From positions 1 to 27,051 of the forward strand of contig JAZDFB010000113.1 of the NCBI GenBank assembly GCA_043808305.1: a DNA stretch of 27,051 nt, given 5' to 3'. This stretch comes from JBBAAP01 sp043808305. GTDB lineage: Bacteria > Planctomycetota > MHYJ01 > JACQXL01. Below, one piece after another: positions 7,466 through 15,942 of the stretch; the stretch's first letter is position 1, and each line of letters starts with the position of its first letter. The translations under genes and the position numbers were made by a program. The notes beneath the pieces are model-generated. The model was not told where the DNA came from and did no database searches. It saw only the letters and a list, made by a program, of their open reading frames with translations.

Positions 7466-8554
7466 ATGCAAGAGATGCTATCGTTTATTGCTCAACTTCG
7501 CCAGGAAGCGTTAAAAAAGTTCAAGAAAAACCGGGTAGTCGGCTATTTCTGCGTTTATGTGCCGCCCGAACTTATTGAAGCCGCCGGTTTTATGCCGGTC
7601 CGGCTGGCCGGGCTGGGCGATGGTACGGCCGAGAATGAAGGCGAGAAATTCATCCATAACGAGGCCTGTTCCTTCTGCAAGGAATGCCTTGGCCTTAAGA
7701 GCTTGAAACAACTTCCGCATAATGCGGTTGACCGGCTCATCATCCCCAGCGGCTGCGATCAGATGAAGCGACACGGCGAAAAATGGAACCTTGATTTTAA
7801 TATTCCGACCTACCACCTGTTTGTGCCGGCCACCTGGGAAGACCCGTCCTCCCAGAATATCTACTGGCAGGAAATAAAATGGCTGGCTGACGAGTTGGAT
7901 ACCCTGGCTCAGAATAATCCGGACCGGAAACCGATTAACCAAGTGGTTGCCCAATATAACGAAGCCCGGAAAAGATTTATGCGGTTAAGCGGGCTGATGG
8001 ATTACGCCGACTACTTTAACCTGGCGCACCTTTTCTTTATCTCGCCGGTCAGCGATTTTCTCCGGTATCTTGACCGGATAGAACAACGTCTGGAACCCAA
8101 TCCGGCAACTTCCGGGAAAACACGGTTGTTATTGGTGGGCAGTCCGGTCGGTTATGGCGATAATTTTATCCAGAAGGCGTTGGCCAAGCACCCCGACGCG
8201 GAAATTGTCTACGACGCCACCTGCACCGGGCACCGTTCCTTTGATATGGATATCCCATTAAGCGGCGATATGATTGCAAATATTGCTGCCTCGTATTTTA
8301 CCCGGCCGCCCTGCATCTGGCGCCGGCCCAACACCCAATTTTACCAGTATATCAAGGGCATTATCGCCAAATACCGGATTGACGGCATAATATATAAAAC
8401 GCTTAAGTTCTGCGACTTATGGAAATACGAATTTAAGAGATTCAAGGATTGGGCTGAATGCCCGGTCATCGGCATTGAAAATACGTACAGCAGTTCCCAG
8501 GACGCCCAGATAAACAAGCGAATCAGCGCCTTTTTAGAAACCTTTAAACAATAA
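7466..8554 (+). CDS. 2-hydroxyacyl-CoA dehydratase family protein (HgdB/BcrC-like)
   Basis: A 362-residue protein with the family pattern: GYFCVYVPPELIEAAGFMPVRL near the N-terminus, the cysteine segment EACSFCKECLG (about residues 68-78), SGCDQMKRH, and a C-terminal half with LLVGSPVGYGDNF and KTLKFCDLWKYE. Such Cys residues ligate [4Fe-4S] or double-cubane clusters used for very low-potential electron transfer. It starts 19 nt after the previous gene, without a clear Shine-Dalgarno, and ends 4 nt before the next, so it is probably in the same operon. It is not clearly the alpha or beta subunit of any characterised dehydratase. Confidence 0.85.
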   Translation: MQEMLSFIAQLRQEALKKFKKNRVVGYFCVYVPPELIEAAGFMPVRLAGLGDGTAENEGEKFIHNEACSFCKECLGLKSLKQLPHNAVDRLIIPSGCDQMKRHGEKWNLDFNIPTYHLFVPATWEDPSSQNIYWQEIKWLADELDTLAQNNPDRKPINQVVAQYNEARKRFMRLSGLMDYADYFNLAHLFFISPVSDFLRYLDRIEQRLEPNPATSGKTRLLLVGSPVGYGDNFIQKALAKHPDAEIVYDATCTGHRSFDMDIPLSGDMIANIAASYFTRPPCIWRRPNTQFYQYIKGIIAKYRIDGIIYKTLKFCDLWKYEFKRFKDWAECPVIGIENTYSSSQDAQINKRISAFLETFKQ

Positions 8555-8558
8555 TTAT

Positions 8559-10004
8559 ATGACTGAATATACAGACCCTCAACCGGCAAAAATATCATTG
8601 GCCGAATGGAATAAGCTCTACGGCAAAATCCCTAAAGAAATGCTCAATCAATATAAGTATATCCGGGAAATTCCCGGCGCTTCAAAGTCATATGTTAATA
8701 AGTTATCCGAATATTTCCATACCGGTGACAAAAGGCTGGTCTCGCTTAAATACGACAATTCGCTGGCCGCGCTCAGGCTTTGGAATTTCCTCTTGACCGA
8801 GGAAGAGCGTCTGGCCGACTGGCGCAAAGCCGGCAAAAAGCTGTTCGGGGTTATGAAGGATTTAGGAACCATACCGGTAATGGTTTATTCTTCCAAGAAA
8901 GGCGTAGCTTTTTATCCGGACGGCGCCTGGTGGACGCCCTGCTTCAAGGAATTAGAGGACGAACTTTTTCAAATAGCCGACAGCGAAGGTGTCGGCGACG
9001 ACGCCTGCCCGGTCCGGGCCACCCTCGGCGCCTTTATTAACCAAAAACATTTCCCTATCCCGGACTTGTGCATCGCCGGCGTGGGCAGTTGCTGTAATGA
9101 TTTCTCAGCAATCATGCAGTTAATTGCCGGGCTGGGCCATAAATTCCTGTGGTGGGAATTGCCGTATCGCAAGGACCTGAAATCCTGGTACCGTCGCGGC
9201 GATTTTATCAAGCTGCCTAACGGCGAATTATGCCCGGCTTCGCTGGTTTCATTTATGGAACAACAGCTGGCCAGGATAAAAAGAGGCATTGAAGCGGAGA
9301 CCGGCGAACAGATTACGGACCAGATGCTTAATCAGGGCATTAAGAAGGCAAACCGGTTGCGCCGGATTGTCCACAAACTGCGTGAGCTGGCATACGGCAC
9401 TATTCCTATCCCGGCCGCGGCGCTGGAAATGCTTATCTGCGAGATGATTGTTATCCATTTCTGTTCCGACTCCGAAGAAGCCATACGCGCTCTGGAGCAT
9501 TTCCTTGAAACGGTAGAAAAAAGAGTATCTGCTAAACAGGGAATTTTACCCGGCAATCCGTTCCGCGTTACCTGGGTTAATCCGGTTGCCGATTTGCGGA
9601 TGATGAATCTTTTGGAAGAGCTGGGCGGATGCGTGGCCGGCACAGAATACCTGTTCTCGCACGCATTGGATTTAATACCTGAAGATATTGAGCCGATAAA
9701 AGCATTAGCTTATATGGTGTTGTCCGACCAGATGATAGGCTCGGCCGAATACCGGGCCCGGCGGGTGATTGCCGAAGCCAGAAAATATAAGGCTGAGGGC
9801 GTGGTGATTTCACGCATTCCGGGCGCGTCGCACTGCGCCTCGGAAGGGCATATTATCGCGGATATTATCAAGAAAGAGATAGATATGCCGGTCCTGGATA
9901 TCACCGTCCCGTCGCTTATTGATGCGGGGATGACCGGTTTAAAGACCAGAATCCAGACATTCTTCGAAATACTTGCGCACCGGCGGAATACGGAGACCCA
10001 TTAA
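8559..10004 (+). CDS. 2-hydroxyacyl-CoA dehydratase family protein, larger variant
   Basis: A 481-residue third member of the HgdB/BcrC-like group. Visible landmarks: PVMVYSSKKGVAFYPDGAWWTPC, GDDACPVRATLGAF, CIAGVGSCCNDF, a helical region of about 100 residues, and a C-terminal ISRIPGASHCASEGHIIAD. The tandem Cys (SCCNDF) and several single Cys fit cluster ligation. It starts 4 nt after the preceding stop. The third subunit makes this different from a simple two-subunit dehydratase; a heteromeric reductase or two separate enzymes sharing one activator are both possible. Confidence 0.8.
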   Translation: MTEYTDPQPAKISLAEWNKLYGKIPKEMLNQYKYIREIPGASKSYVNKLSEYFHTGDKRLVSLKYDNSLAALRLWNFLLTEEERLADWRKAGKKLFGVMKDLGTIPVMVYSSKKGVAFYPDGAWWTPCFKELEDELFQIADSEGVGDDACPVRATLGAFINQKHFPIPDLCIAGVGSCCNDFSAIMQLIAGLGHKFLWWELPYRKDLKSWYRRGDFIKLPNGELCPASLVSFMEQQLARIKRGIEAETGEQITDQMLNQGIKKANRLRRIVHKLRELAYGTIPIPAAALEMLICEMIVIHFCSDSEEAIRALEHFLETVEKRVSAKQGILPGNPFRVTWVNPVADLRMMNLLEELGGCVAGTEYLFSHALDLIPEDIEPIKALAYMVLSDQMIGSAEYRARRVIAEARKYKAEGVVISRIPGASHCASEGHIIADIIKKEIDMPVLDITVPSLIDAGMTGLKTRIQTFFEILAHRRNTETH

Positions 10005-10042
10005 TTAACACGAATAAACACTAAAAATTAGAGGAGGATTTT

Positions 10043-10813
10043 ATGATCGGTTGCGGTATTGATATTGGTTCAAGGACCACCAAGCTGGTTCTATATGACG
10101 CGGACAAACAAGAAATGATTACTTCTGCTATAACAGATTCCAGATTGGATAAAGAAGAATCAGTGGTAAATCTATTAGACCAAGCGCTTAAGAAATTAAA
10201 TTATACAAAGAAAAACATCATCAAAGTCATAACTACAGGCTATGGCCGCGAACTCATTCCTTTTGCTGATGAAAACATTACCGAAATAACCTGCCATGCC
10301 CGGGGTGTTTACCATCTGTTGCCTAAAACCAGGACTGTAATTGAAATCGGCGGCCAGGACAGCAAAATTATTCACCTTGACGCAACTGGCCGGGTGCGGG
10401 ATTTTGCCATGAACGACCGCTGTGCCGCCGGAACCGGCCGTTTCCTGGAAGCGGTTGCCAGATTATTGGAAATTGAGATTAACGAAATGGGGCCATTAGC
10501 CATGGAATCAAAGAAACCGGCCAATATCAGCAGTATGTGCGTGGTATTCGCCGAATCGGAAATTATCGGACTGCTGTCCCGCAAGGTGTCCAGAAGTGAC
10601 ATCATTACGGGCGTTAATAAAGCGATTGCAACCAGGTTTATGGGGTTAGCCGGCCGGAATTTAACCGAGCCTATTACATTTACCGGCGGCGTGGCACTGC
10701 TTCCCGGAATGGCATCCGCGCTTGAAGAAGCCTGCGGCAAGGGAATAAATATCGCGCCTTATCCCCAGTTTACTGGCGCCTTAGGCGCGGCTATTCTGGC
10801 TGTTGAAAAATAA
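10043..10813 (+). CDS. ATPase activator of dehydratase/double-cubane reductases (HgdC/BcrA-type)
   Basis: A 256-residue ASKHA-fold ATPase (BadF/BadG/BcrA/HgdC family). It shows GIDIGSRTTKLVLY, TTGYGRELI, EIGGQDSK, and the two Cys of the homodimer-bridging [4Fe-4S] cluster in DRCAAGTG and SSMCVVFAESE, plus a final FTGGVALLPGM. The protein uses ATP hydrolysis to push an electron at very low potential into the partner enzyme. GAGGAGG upstream of ATG 10043 is a strong ribosome site. As the only activator in the window it probably serves one or more of the three HgdB-like proteins just upstream. Confidence 0.93.
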   Translation: MIGCGIDIGSRTTKLVLYDADKQEMITSAITDSRLDKEESVVNLLDQALKKLNYTKKNIIKVITTGYGRELIPFADENITEITCHARGVYHLLPKTRTVIEIGGQDSKIIHLDATGRVRDFAMNDRCAAGTGRFLEAVARLLEIEINEMGPLAMESKKPANISSMCVVFAESEIIGLLSRKVSRSDIITGVNKAIATRFMGLAGRNLTEPITFTGGVALLPGMASALEEACGKGINIAPYPQFTGALGAAILAVEK

Positions 10814-10896
10814 TATCATGTTGTGCAAAAAGGCGGTGTTATCCTCAAATAACTTTAAAACTATCCATCGCGCGGAAGGCGCACGATTATGAGATT

Positions 10897-11175
10897 ATGA
10901 AGCCGATTTTATTAAATCTGCTGGTAATGGCTTATGGCGCAACCGGCATTGTCGGTTTTATCGCTTACTGGCCCACCATCAAAGACCTGTATTACCACAA
11001 AAAACCCAGCGCCAATATATCCTCCTACGTATTATGGACCGCAACCAGCGGTATAGCCTTCCTGTATGCCATGTTTGTCCTGCCCGACTTGCTTTTTATT
11101 ATCGTATCCGGTATGAACTTTGCCGCTTGCGCTCTGGTGCTTTTACTGAGTATCAGGCTCAAAAATAGCCGCTGA
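10897..11175 (+). CDS. Small PQ-loop/SemiSWEET-like membrane protein
   Basis: 92 residues with three predicted membrane helices (about 5-25, 42-62, 68-87). After helix 1 comes YWPTIKDLYYHKKPSANISSYVLW in split form (YWPTIKDLYY, then KKPSANISS), which follows the PQ-loop pattern of a Pro-x-Ile helix end and a Ser/Ile turn before a Trp. SemiSWEET-type proteins of this size dimerise and move sugars or similar solutes. The substrate here is unknown. The UGA stop at 11173 has no SECIS-like hairpin behind it and is taken as a true stop. Confidence 0.6.
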   Translation: MKPILLNLLVMAYGATGIVGFIAYWPTIKDLYYHKKPSANISSYVLWTATSGIAFLYAMFVLPDLLFIIVSGMNFAACALVLLLSIRLKNSR

Positions 11176-11365
11176 AAATATAAGCTGAAATCGGCATTAT
11201 ACGTTGGAACTATATCGCATTTAAGGCGGTTGGAATATTTTTGTGGGATTCCCTGTTTTTTTTGCAGTAAAACAGCATTGTGAATTGTCTATATATTAGG
11301 AGGAAACTCCGCTTTGGCGAGGTTTGAAGCAACTTTAGCCTCACAAAATCATTGAAAGTGATAAG

Positions 11366-12598
11366 ATGGGGAATATTCCGGTTATCCGATATCAAACCAT
11401 TGTCATCGGCGGCGGCGCCGCAGGCCTGATGGCGGCCATTAGCGCCGGGCGGCGCGGGCAGCGCGTCCTGATTATAGAAAAAAATGACGCCATCGGCCGC
11501 AAAATACTGGTTACCGGCAACGGCCGCTGTAACCTGACCAATATCAATATAACCCCGAACAAATATTACGGCGAAAATACCAAATGCCTCCATAATATTT
11601 TCAGCCGGTTTTCCCACAAGGAAACCATCGCATTATTTGAAGAACTCGGCGTTCGTTTCAAGACCGAGGAATTCGGCCGGGTTCTCCCGGTTACCGACCG
11701 CGCTTCCACGGTTGTGGATGCGCTCGGAGCAGAAATCTGCCGTCTGAAAATCAAAACAAATTTAGGCGAGCGCGTTACCGGTCTGGTATCAGCAGCCGGC
11801 GTATGGAATGTGGTCACAGACAAGAATACCTACCGGTCAGAATGCGTTATTCTGGCTGCCGGCGGTAAGAGTTACCCCCAGTTAGGCTCAACCGGCGACG
11901 GATTTGATATAGCCCGGGAATTAGGGCATCGTATTATCGAGCCCCGGCCCGGGCTGGTCCCGTTGGAATTAACCGGGAACTGGTTCCAGCAACTGTCCGG
12001 CGTTACCGTCAATGCAGAGATATCATTAACTGTTAAAGAGAAATTGATTATCCGCCGGAGCGGTGAGCTGCTTTTTACCCATTTCGGCATATCCGGCCCG
12101 CTGGTGTTGGACCTCAGCCGGTTGATAACAGACGGCATAAACAAGCCGGATAATCTGGTAACCGTTAATTTCTTCCCCGATTACAATAGCCTAAAATTGG
12201 CGCAATTTCTAAACACCCGCTGGCGGTCACAGCCCCAAAAGACGCTGGCAAATTCATTATTCGGACTTATGCCCAAAAAACTCTGTACGGTGTTGTTGGC
12301 TGGGTTGAATCTGCAGACCGATACCCGGTCCGGTCAGATACCCAAAAAACAAACTCAGCTCATCGCCGAGCAGTTGGCCCGTTTTCCGCTGGAGATTAAA
12401 AGGCATCGTCCTTTTGCCGAATCAATGGTAACCGCAGGCGGAGTGTCGCTTGATGAGGTCAATACCAGAACTATGGAATCATTAAAGGCGAAAGGTCTTT
12501 ACCTGGCCGGCGAAGTACTGGATATAGACGGCATTTCGGGCGGGTACAACCTGCAGTTTGCCTGGAGCACCGGCTATATGGCCGGACTTCAATTATAA
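11366..12598 (+). CDS. BaiN/HI0933-family NAD(P)/FAD-dependent oxidoreductase
   Basis: A 410-residue flavoprotein of the YhiN/HI0933/BaiN group. The N-terminal dinucleotide motif GGGAAGLMAAISAGRRG (about residues 12-28) is followed by VTGNGRCNLTN, typical of the family. Also visible are AAGGKSYPQLGSTGDGF and the C-terminal FAD signature VTAGGVSLDEVNTRTMES with GEVLDIDGISGGYNLQFAWSTG in two parts. Members are cytoplasmic reductases of mostly unknown substrate; BaiN acts on bile acids. It follows a 190-nt gap with a GGAG-GAAA-CTCC hairpin (about 11300-11311) but no identified regulatory element. Confidence 0.9.
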   Translation: MGNIPVIRYQTIVIGGGAAGLMAAISAGRRGQRVLIIEKNDAIGRKILVTGNGRCNLTNINITPNKYYGENTKCLHNIFSRFSHKETIALFEELGVRFKTEEFGRVLPVTDRASTVVDALGAEICRLKIKTNLGERVTGLVSAAGVWNVVTDKNTYRSECVILAAGGKSYPQLGSTGDGFDIARELGHRIIEPRPGLVPLELTGNWFQQLSGVTVNAEISLTVKEKLIIRRSGELLFTHFGISGPLVLDLSRLITDGINKPDNLVTVNFFPDYNSLKLAQFLNTRWRSQPQKTLANSLFGLMPKKLCTVLLAGLNLQTDTRSGQIPKKQTQLIAEQLARFPLEIKRHRPFAESMVTAGGVSLDEVNTRTMESLKAKGLYLAGEVLDIDGISGGYNLQFAWSTGYMAGLQL

Positions 12599-12653
12599 CC
12601 GGGTTGGGGCTAATCTTGCGGTTTAAATAAATTAAGCCGACATAAGTTAATAC

Positions 12654-12682
12654 TTGACTTATTAAATTCTGTATGATATATT
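12654..12682 (+). promoter_or_regulatory. Promoter of the CxxU membrane selenoprotein gene
   Basis: TTGACT (12654-12659), 17-nt spacer, TATATT (12677-12682): a good sigma70-type match. The predicted transcription start falls at about 12689, the first base of the ATG, so the mRNA would be leaderless. There is no Shine-Dalgarno sequence before this ATG, which agrees. Confidence 0.6.
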
Positions 12683-12688
12683 ATTAAT

Positions 12689-12949
12689 ATGAAAAAAGTA
12701 AGTAAAATTGTAGGCATTATCAGCCTTATTATCGCTCTATCTTTTTTAGTATATGGTTTCGGCCTGAGCCGTTATAAAGTTTATGACAAGCCCGATGCTC
12801 GGGATGAGGGTAAACTTTCCACCTCTACGACTATGACGGAATCCCAGCTCTTGCGCGAGATGTGCTATGACGCAATCATAAAGGATAAAGACGGTAATTT
12901 GGTAAATAAGGGACGGGAAGCCGCCTGCCTTACCTGAAGCGCAAAATAA
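12689..12949 (+). CDS. Small membrane-anchored selenoprotein ending in CxxU
   Basis: Residues 7-27 form one hydrophobic helix (signal anchor), followed by a short hydrophilic domain that should face outside the cytoplasm. The frame meets UGA at 12935-12937 (residue 83) in the context A-A-C-L-T-U, a CxxU motif, and ends three codons later (S-A-K, UAA 12947-12949), giving 86 residues. A very stable hairpin with loop GGT follows at SECIS distance. CxxU near a C-terminus is typical of redox-active selenoproteins. I know no family for it. The downstream NapH-like polyferredoxin gene suggests it exchanges electrons with, or helps mature, that membrane complex; this is inference. The alternative is a plain stop giving an 82-residue protein ending in ACLT. 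Confidence 0.72.
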
Positions 12950-12951
12950 AA

Positions 12952-12970
12952 GGTTATGGGGTCCATAACC
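12952..12970 (+). promoter_or_regulatory. SECIS hairpin beyond the stop codon, overlapping the next start
   Basis: GGTTATGG (12952-12959), loop GGT, CCATAACC (12963-12970): a perfect 8-bp stem. The loop starts 23 nt after the end of UGA 12935-12937. It lies 3' of the UAA stop, so it has no coding role in the selenoprotein. It contains the ATG 12956 that can start the polyferredoxin gene. Confidence 0.72.
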
Positions 12971-13879
12971 GTAATTATGAATCGCAAGAAAAGCAAAATA
13001 AACCTCTGGCGCAGAATCACCCAAACTGCATCTGTTTTCCTGCTCAATCCTTATTTCTACAGTTTCAGGCAGGTCTGTTTTCCGGTTTTGAACTGCTGGG
13101 GTTGCCCGATATCGGCGTTCAGCTGTCCGATAGGAGCGATGGGCCAATTCTTTGCGCAGGGCGTTTTTCCTTTTCTGGTTCTGGGAACGATTGTTTTCTT
13201 CGGCGCTATTATCGGCCGGATGCTCTGCGGCTGGGTCTGTCCTTTCGGTTTTCTGCAGGATTTGTTGTATAAAATACCTCTGCCCAAGATTAACCTGCCT
13301 TCATTCCTTAAATATGGCAAGTATCTGACTCTGCTGTTAATGGTTATTGTTATCCCGCTATTATTCGGGATCAATACGACGTCCGGCAAAACTACGGCCA
13401 GTGATTTTTTCTTCTGCTACCTGTGCCCGGCCGGTACGCTGGAAGCAACTATCCCGAACTCTATTTTCCCGCCGAAGACCCAGGCTGCCGCGGCTACTCC
13501 GCCGGAAACATCCGCCCAGCCGGGAACGTCTACCACGCCGGAAACAAAGGAAGAGGCAAAAACGCCAAACAGTGATGTGTCATCGGAAAGTTTTTATCAG
13601 ATAAAGGAACAGAGTCTTCTCGTCGGATTCTTGAAATCACCCCGAATCTGGATATTAATTGTCTTTTTAGCGCTTTTTGTCATGATCAGCCGTCCTTTCT
13701 GCCGGGTAATATGCCCGCTGGGCGGGATGTTTGCCCTTTTGAATAAGGTCAGTATTTACAAGTTTAATGTTGATAAAAATAAATGCATTGAGTGCGGCGG
13801 GTGTAATGTCTGCGGAGCGCACTGTCCGGATTTTGCCATATATTTTGTCAAAGGGCAGGATGCCAAAAGCAAGCTGTAA
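12956..13879 (+). CDS. NapH-like membrane polyferredoxin
   Basis: A 4Fe-4S membrane protein of the NapH/CcoG-like group with about four to five membrane helices. Cys motifs are CWGCPISAFSCPIGA near residue 47, the pair RMLCGWVCPFGFLQD and FCRVICPLGG, and a terminal ferredoxin motif CIECGGCNVCGAHCP. CYLCPAGTLEA lies between the helices. A Pro/Thr/Ala/Glu-rich linker of about 40 residues (about 170-210) is inserted after it. Such proteins pass electrons between quinols or ferredoxin and periplasmic partners. The start is ATG 12956 or ATG 12977; the first lies inside the SECIS stem of the preceding gene and is in the same frame, separated only by UAA. It ends 6 nt before the 2-oxoacid oxidoreductase genes. 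Confidence 0.82.
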   Translation: MGSITVIMNRKKSKINLWRRITQTASVFLLNPYFYSFRQVCFPVLNCWGCPISAFSCPIGAMGQFFAQGVFPFLVLGTIVFFGAIIGRMLCGWVCPFGFLQDLLYKIPLPKINLPSFLKYGKYLTLLLMVIVIPLLFGINTTSGKTTASDFFFCYLCPAGTLEATIPNSIFPPKTQAAAATPPETSAQPGTSTTPETKEEAKTPNSDVSSESFYQIKEQSLLVGFLKSPRIWILIVFLALFVMISRPFCRVICPLGGMFALLNKVSIYKFNVDKNKCIECGGCNVCGAHCPDFAIYFVKGQDAKSKL

Positions 13880-13885
13880 AAAAGT

Positions 13886-15040
13886 ATGTCTGAGAACGAA
13901 CCGGTTTTAACAGGCACCCATTTTATGAATGGCGATATTGCCTGCGCGGAAGGCGCGCTGGCGGCCGGGTGTAGCTTTTTTGCCGGTTACCCGATTACGC
14001 CGGCCACTGAAATCGCTGAGCGGATGTCGGAGCGGTTGCCCTTGATAAAAGGGGTTTTTATCCAGATGGAGGACGAAATTGCTTCAATGGCGGCGATATT
14101 AGGGGCGGCCTGGGGCGGCAAAAAAACAATGACCGCAACTTCAGGGCCGGGCTTCAGCCTGATGATGGAAAATATCGGGCTGGGGATTATGACCGAGACA
14201 CCTTGCGTGATTGTTGACGTCCAGAGAGGCGGACCTTCGACGGGACTGCCCACCCTGGTGGCCCAGGGCGATATGATGCAGGCGCGATGGGGTTCACACG
14301 GCACTTATGAGATTATCGCTCTTTGCCCCAACTCGCCTCAGGAAATGTTTGACCTGACTATCCACGCATTTAATCTCTCGGAAAAATACCGCCTGCCCGT
14401 GCTGGTCATGGCGGATGAGGTGGTCGGCCATATGATGGAAAAAGTGGTAATTCCCGCGCCGGCCCGGCTGAATATCACGCCCCGGCGCTATACCAAATTA
14501 TCGCCTGAAGAATATTTGCCTTATAAACCGGAAAAAGATCTGGTGCCTTCAATGGTCAATATAGGCGAAGGTTATAATATCCACATTACCGGGCTGACCC
14601 ATAATGAAAAAGGGTATCCGGTGATTGATGCGCTGACACAGGAACAACTGGTCAGGCGGTTATCGGATAAAATCAGGGCTAATCGCGATGATATTATCCG
14701 GGTGGAAGAAAAATATCTGGATGACGCCGAAATAGTTATCTGCGCTTACGGCATTTCAGCCCGGATTGCGCTGCGGCCGATAGAACTGGCGCGTAAGGAA
14801 GGCATCAAGGTCGGATTGCTGCGCTTGATTACGGCCTGGCCATTTCCGGAGGAGCGAATCAGGCGGTTAGCGGACAAGACCAGGGTATTTATTGTGCCTG
14901 AACTGAACTACGGCCAGATGGTCATGGAAGTGGAGCGGGCCGCCGCCGGCAAGTCAAAAGTAATTCTGATCCCCCAGATGGGCGGAGAACCTCATAACCC
15001 CAATAAGATACTGGAAGCGATTAAGTCCGTTCGAAGTTGA
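13886..15040 (+). CDS. korA: 2-oxoacid:ferredoxin oxidoreductase, alpha subunit (KorA-like)
   Basis: A 384-residue alpha subunit containing the pyrimidine-domain segment (GYPITPATEIAERM, MEDEIASMAAILGAAWGG, TATSGPGFSLMMENIG) and the KorA-type VDVQRGGPSTGLPT motif. A C-terminal domain II has ICAYGISARIALRPI and LLRLITAWPFPEE. The complex oxidises a 2-oxoacid, most likely 2-oxoglutarate by resemblance to KGOR, with CoA and reduces ferredoxin, or runs in reverse for carboxylation in the reductive TCA direction. The gene overlaps the next one by translational coupling (TGA at 15038). Confidence 0.9.
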   Translation: MSENEPVLTGTHFMNGDIACAEGALAAGCSFFAGYPITPATEIAERMSERLPLIKGVFIQMEDEIASMAAILGAAWGGKKTMTATSGPGFSLMMENIGLGIMTETPCVIVDVQRGGPSTGLPTLVAQGDMMQARWGSHGTYEIIALCPNSPQEMFDLTIHAFNLSEKYRLPVLVMADEVVGHMMEKVVIPAPARLNITPRRYTKLSPEEYLPYKPEKDLVPSMVNIGEGYNIHITGLTHNEKGYPVIDALTQEQLVRRLSDKIRANRDDIIRVEEKYLDDAEIVICAYGISARIALRPIELARKEGIKVGLLRLITAWPFPEERIRRLADKTRVFIVPELNYGQMVMEVERAAAGKSKVILIPQMGGEPHNPNKILEAIKSVRS

Positions 15041-15048
15041 TAAATAAT

Positions 15049-15942
15049 ATGAACAGCTATAAATCCGGTGAAAATGAATCGGGCCATCCGCTGGACAGCC
15101 TTCTGCGTAAAGACAGGATGCCTCATATCTGGTGTTCGGGCTGCGGGCTGGGTGTGGCGTTAAATGTTTTTATCAGCGCTATCCTGCATTCGAGCATTTC
15201 ACCGAACAAGTTTACCGTGGTTTCGGGGATTGGCTGCACGGGCCGGGTGGCCGGCTACCTGAAGCTGGATTCGTTCCATACGACCCACGGCCGGGCTGTT
15301 CCGTTTGCCACCGGCATTAAATTAGCGCGGCCCGACATGAAAGTCATTGTTTTCAGCGGAGAAGGCGACCTGGCCGCTATCGGCGGAAATCATTTTATCC
15401 ATGCCGCCCGGCGCAATATTGATATGACCGTTATCTGTGTCAATAATTCCAATTACGGAATGACCGGCGGTCAGGCCGGGCCGACCACGCCGATTAACGC
15501 CTTAACCTCCAGCACCCCTTATGGTAATTTTGAGTTCCCGTTCAGCCTGCCTTATCTGGCGGCCGGCAGCGGCGCGGTTTATGTCGCCCGCTGGACAGTT
15601 TATAACGTTAAACAGCTGGAGAATTCTATCAGACACGCTATCTTGAAACGGGGGTTCAGCTTCATAGAAATCATTTCGAATTGCCCGACGCTTTACGGAC
15701 GGGGCAATAAAATCGGCGATGGGTTTAAAATGATGGAATTTTACAAGGAAAATACCATCGTTAACCATCAGGCTAATCTCAAGGATATTAACATCGTCCG
15801 GGGCGGGAAGATTACCGTAGGCGATTTTATTGATATCGAACGCCCCACTTTCAGGGATTTATTGGACGCGAAAATGAGCCAGCCTTTGGAAAAAGGCAAG
15901 GTTTTCAGGATTGAAGATATAAAGAAAATGGAGCAGCCTTAA
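15049..15942 (+). CDS. korB: 2-oxoacid:ferredoxin oxidoreductase, beta subunit (KorB-like)
   Basis: The TPP-binding subunit. IWCSGCGLGVALN (conserved Cys of the PFOR/KGOR beta family) and GIGCTGR near the N-terminus are followed by the TPP-binding segment FSGEGDLAAIGGNHF with NNSNYGMTGGQ. ATG 15049 gives 297 residues; TTG 15037 would add four and overlap korA, and neither has a good ribosome site. The stop overlaps the next start (TAATG at 15940). Confidence 0.92.
   Translation: MNSYKSGENESGHPLDSLLRKDRMPHIWCSGCGLGVALNVFISAILHSSISPNKFTVVSGIGCTGRVAGYLKLDSFHTTHGRAVPFATGIKLARPDMKVIVFSGEGDLAAIGGNHFIHAARRNIDMTVICVNNSNYGMTGGQAGPTTPINALTSSTPYGNFEFPFSLPYLAAGSGAVYVARWTVYNVKQLENSIRHAILKRGFSFIEIISNCPTLYGRGNKIGDGFKMMEFYKENTIVNHQANLKDINIVRGGKITVGDFIDIERPTFRDLLDAKMSQPLEKGKVFRIEDIKKMEQP

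Noticed and set aside
10897..11365. UGA 11173 of the PQ-loop-like gene is followed by a long open frame, suggesting another selenoprotein.
   Set aside because: The protein ends naturally after its third helix (SRLKNSR in part), and no hairpin lies at SECIS distance.
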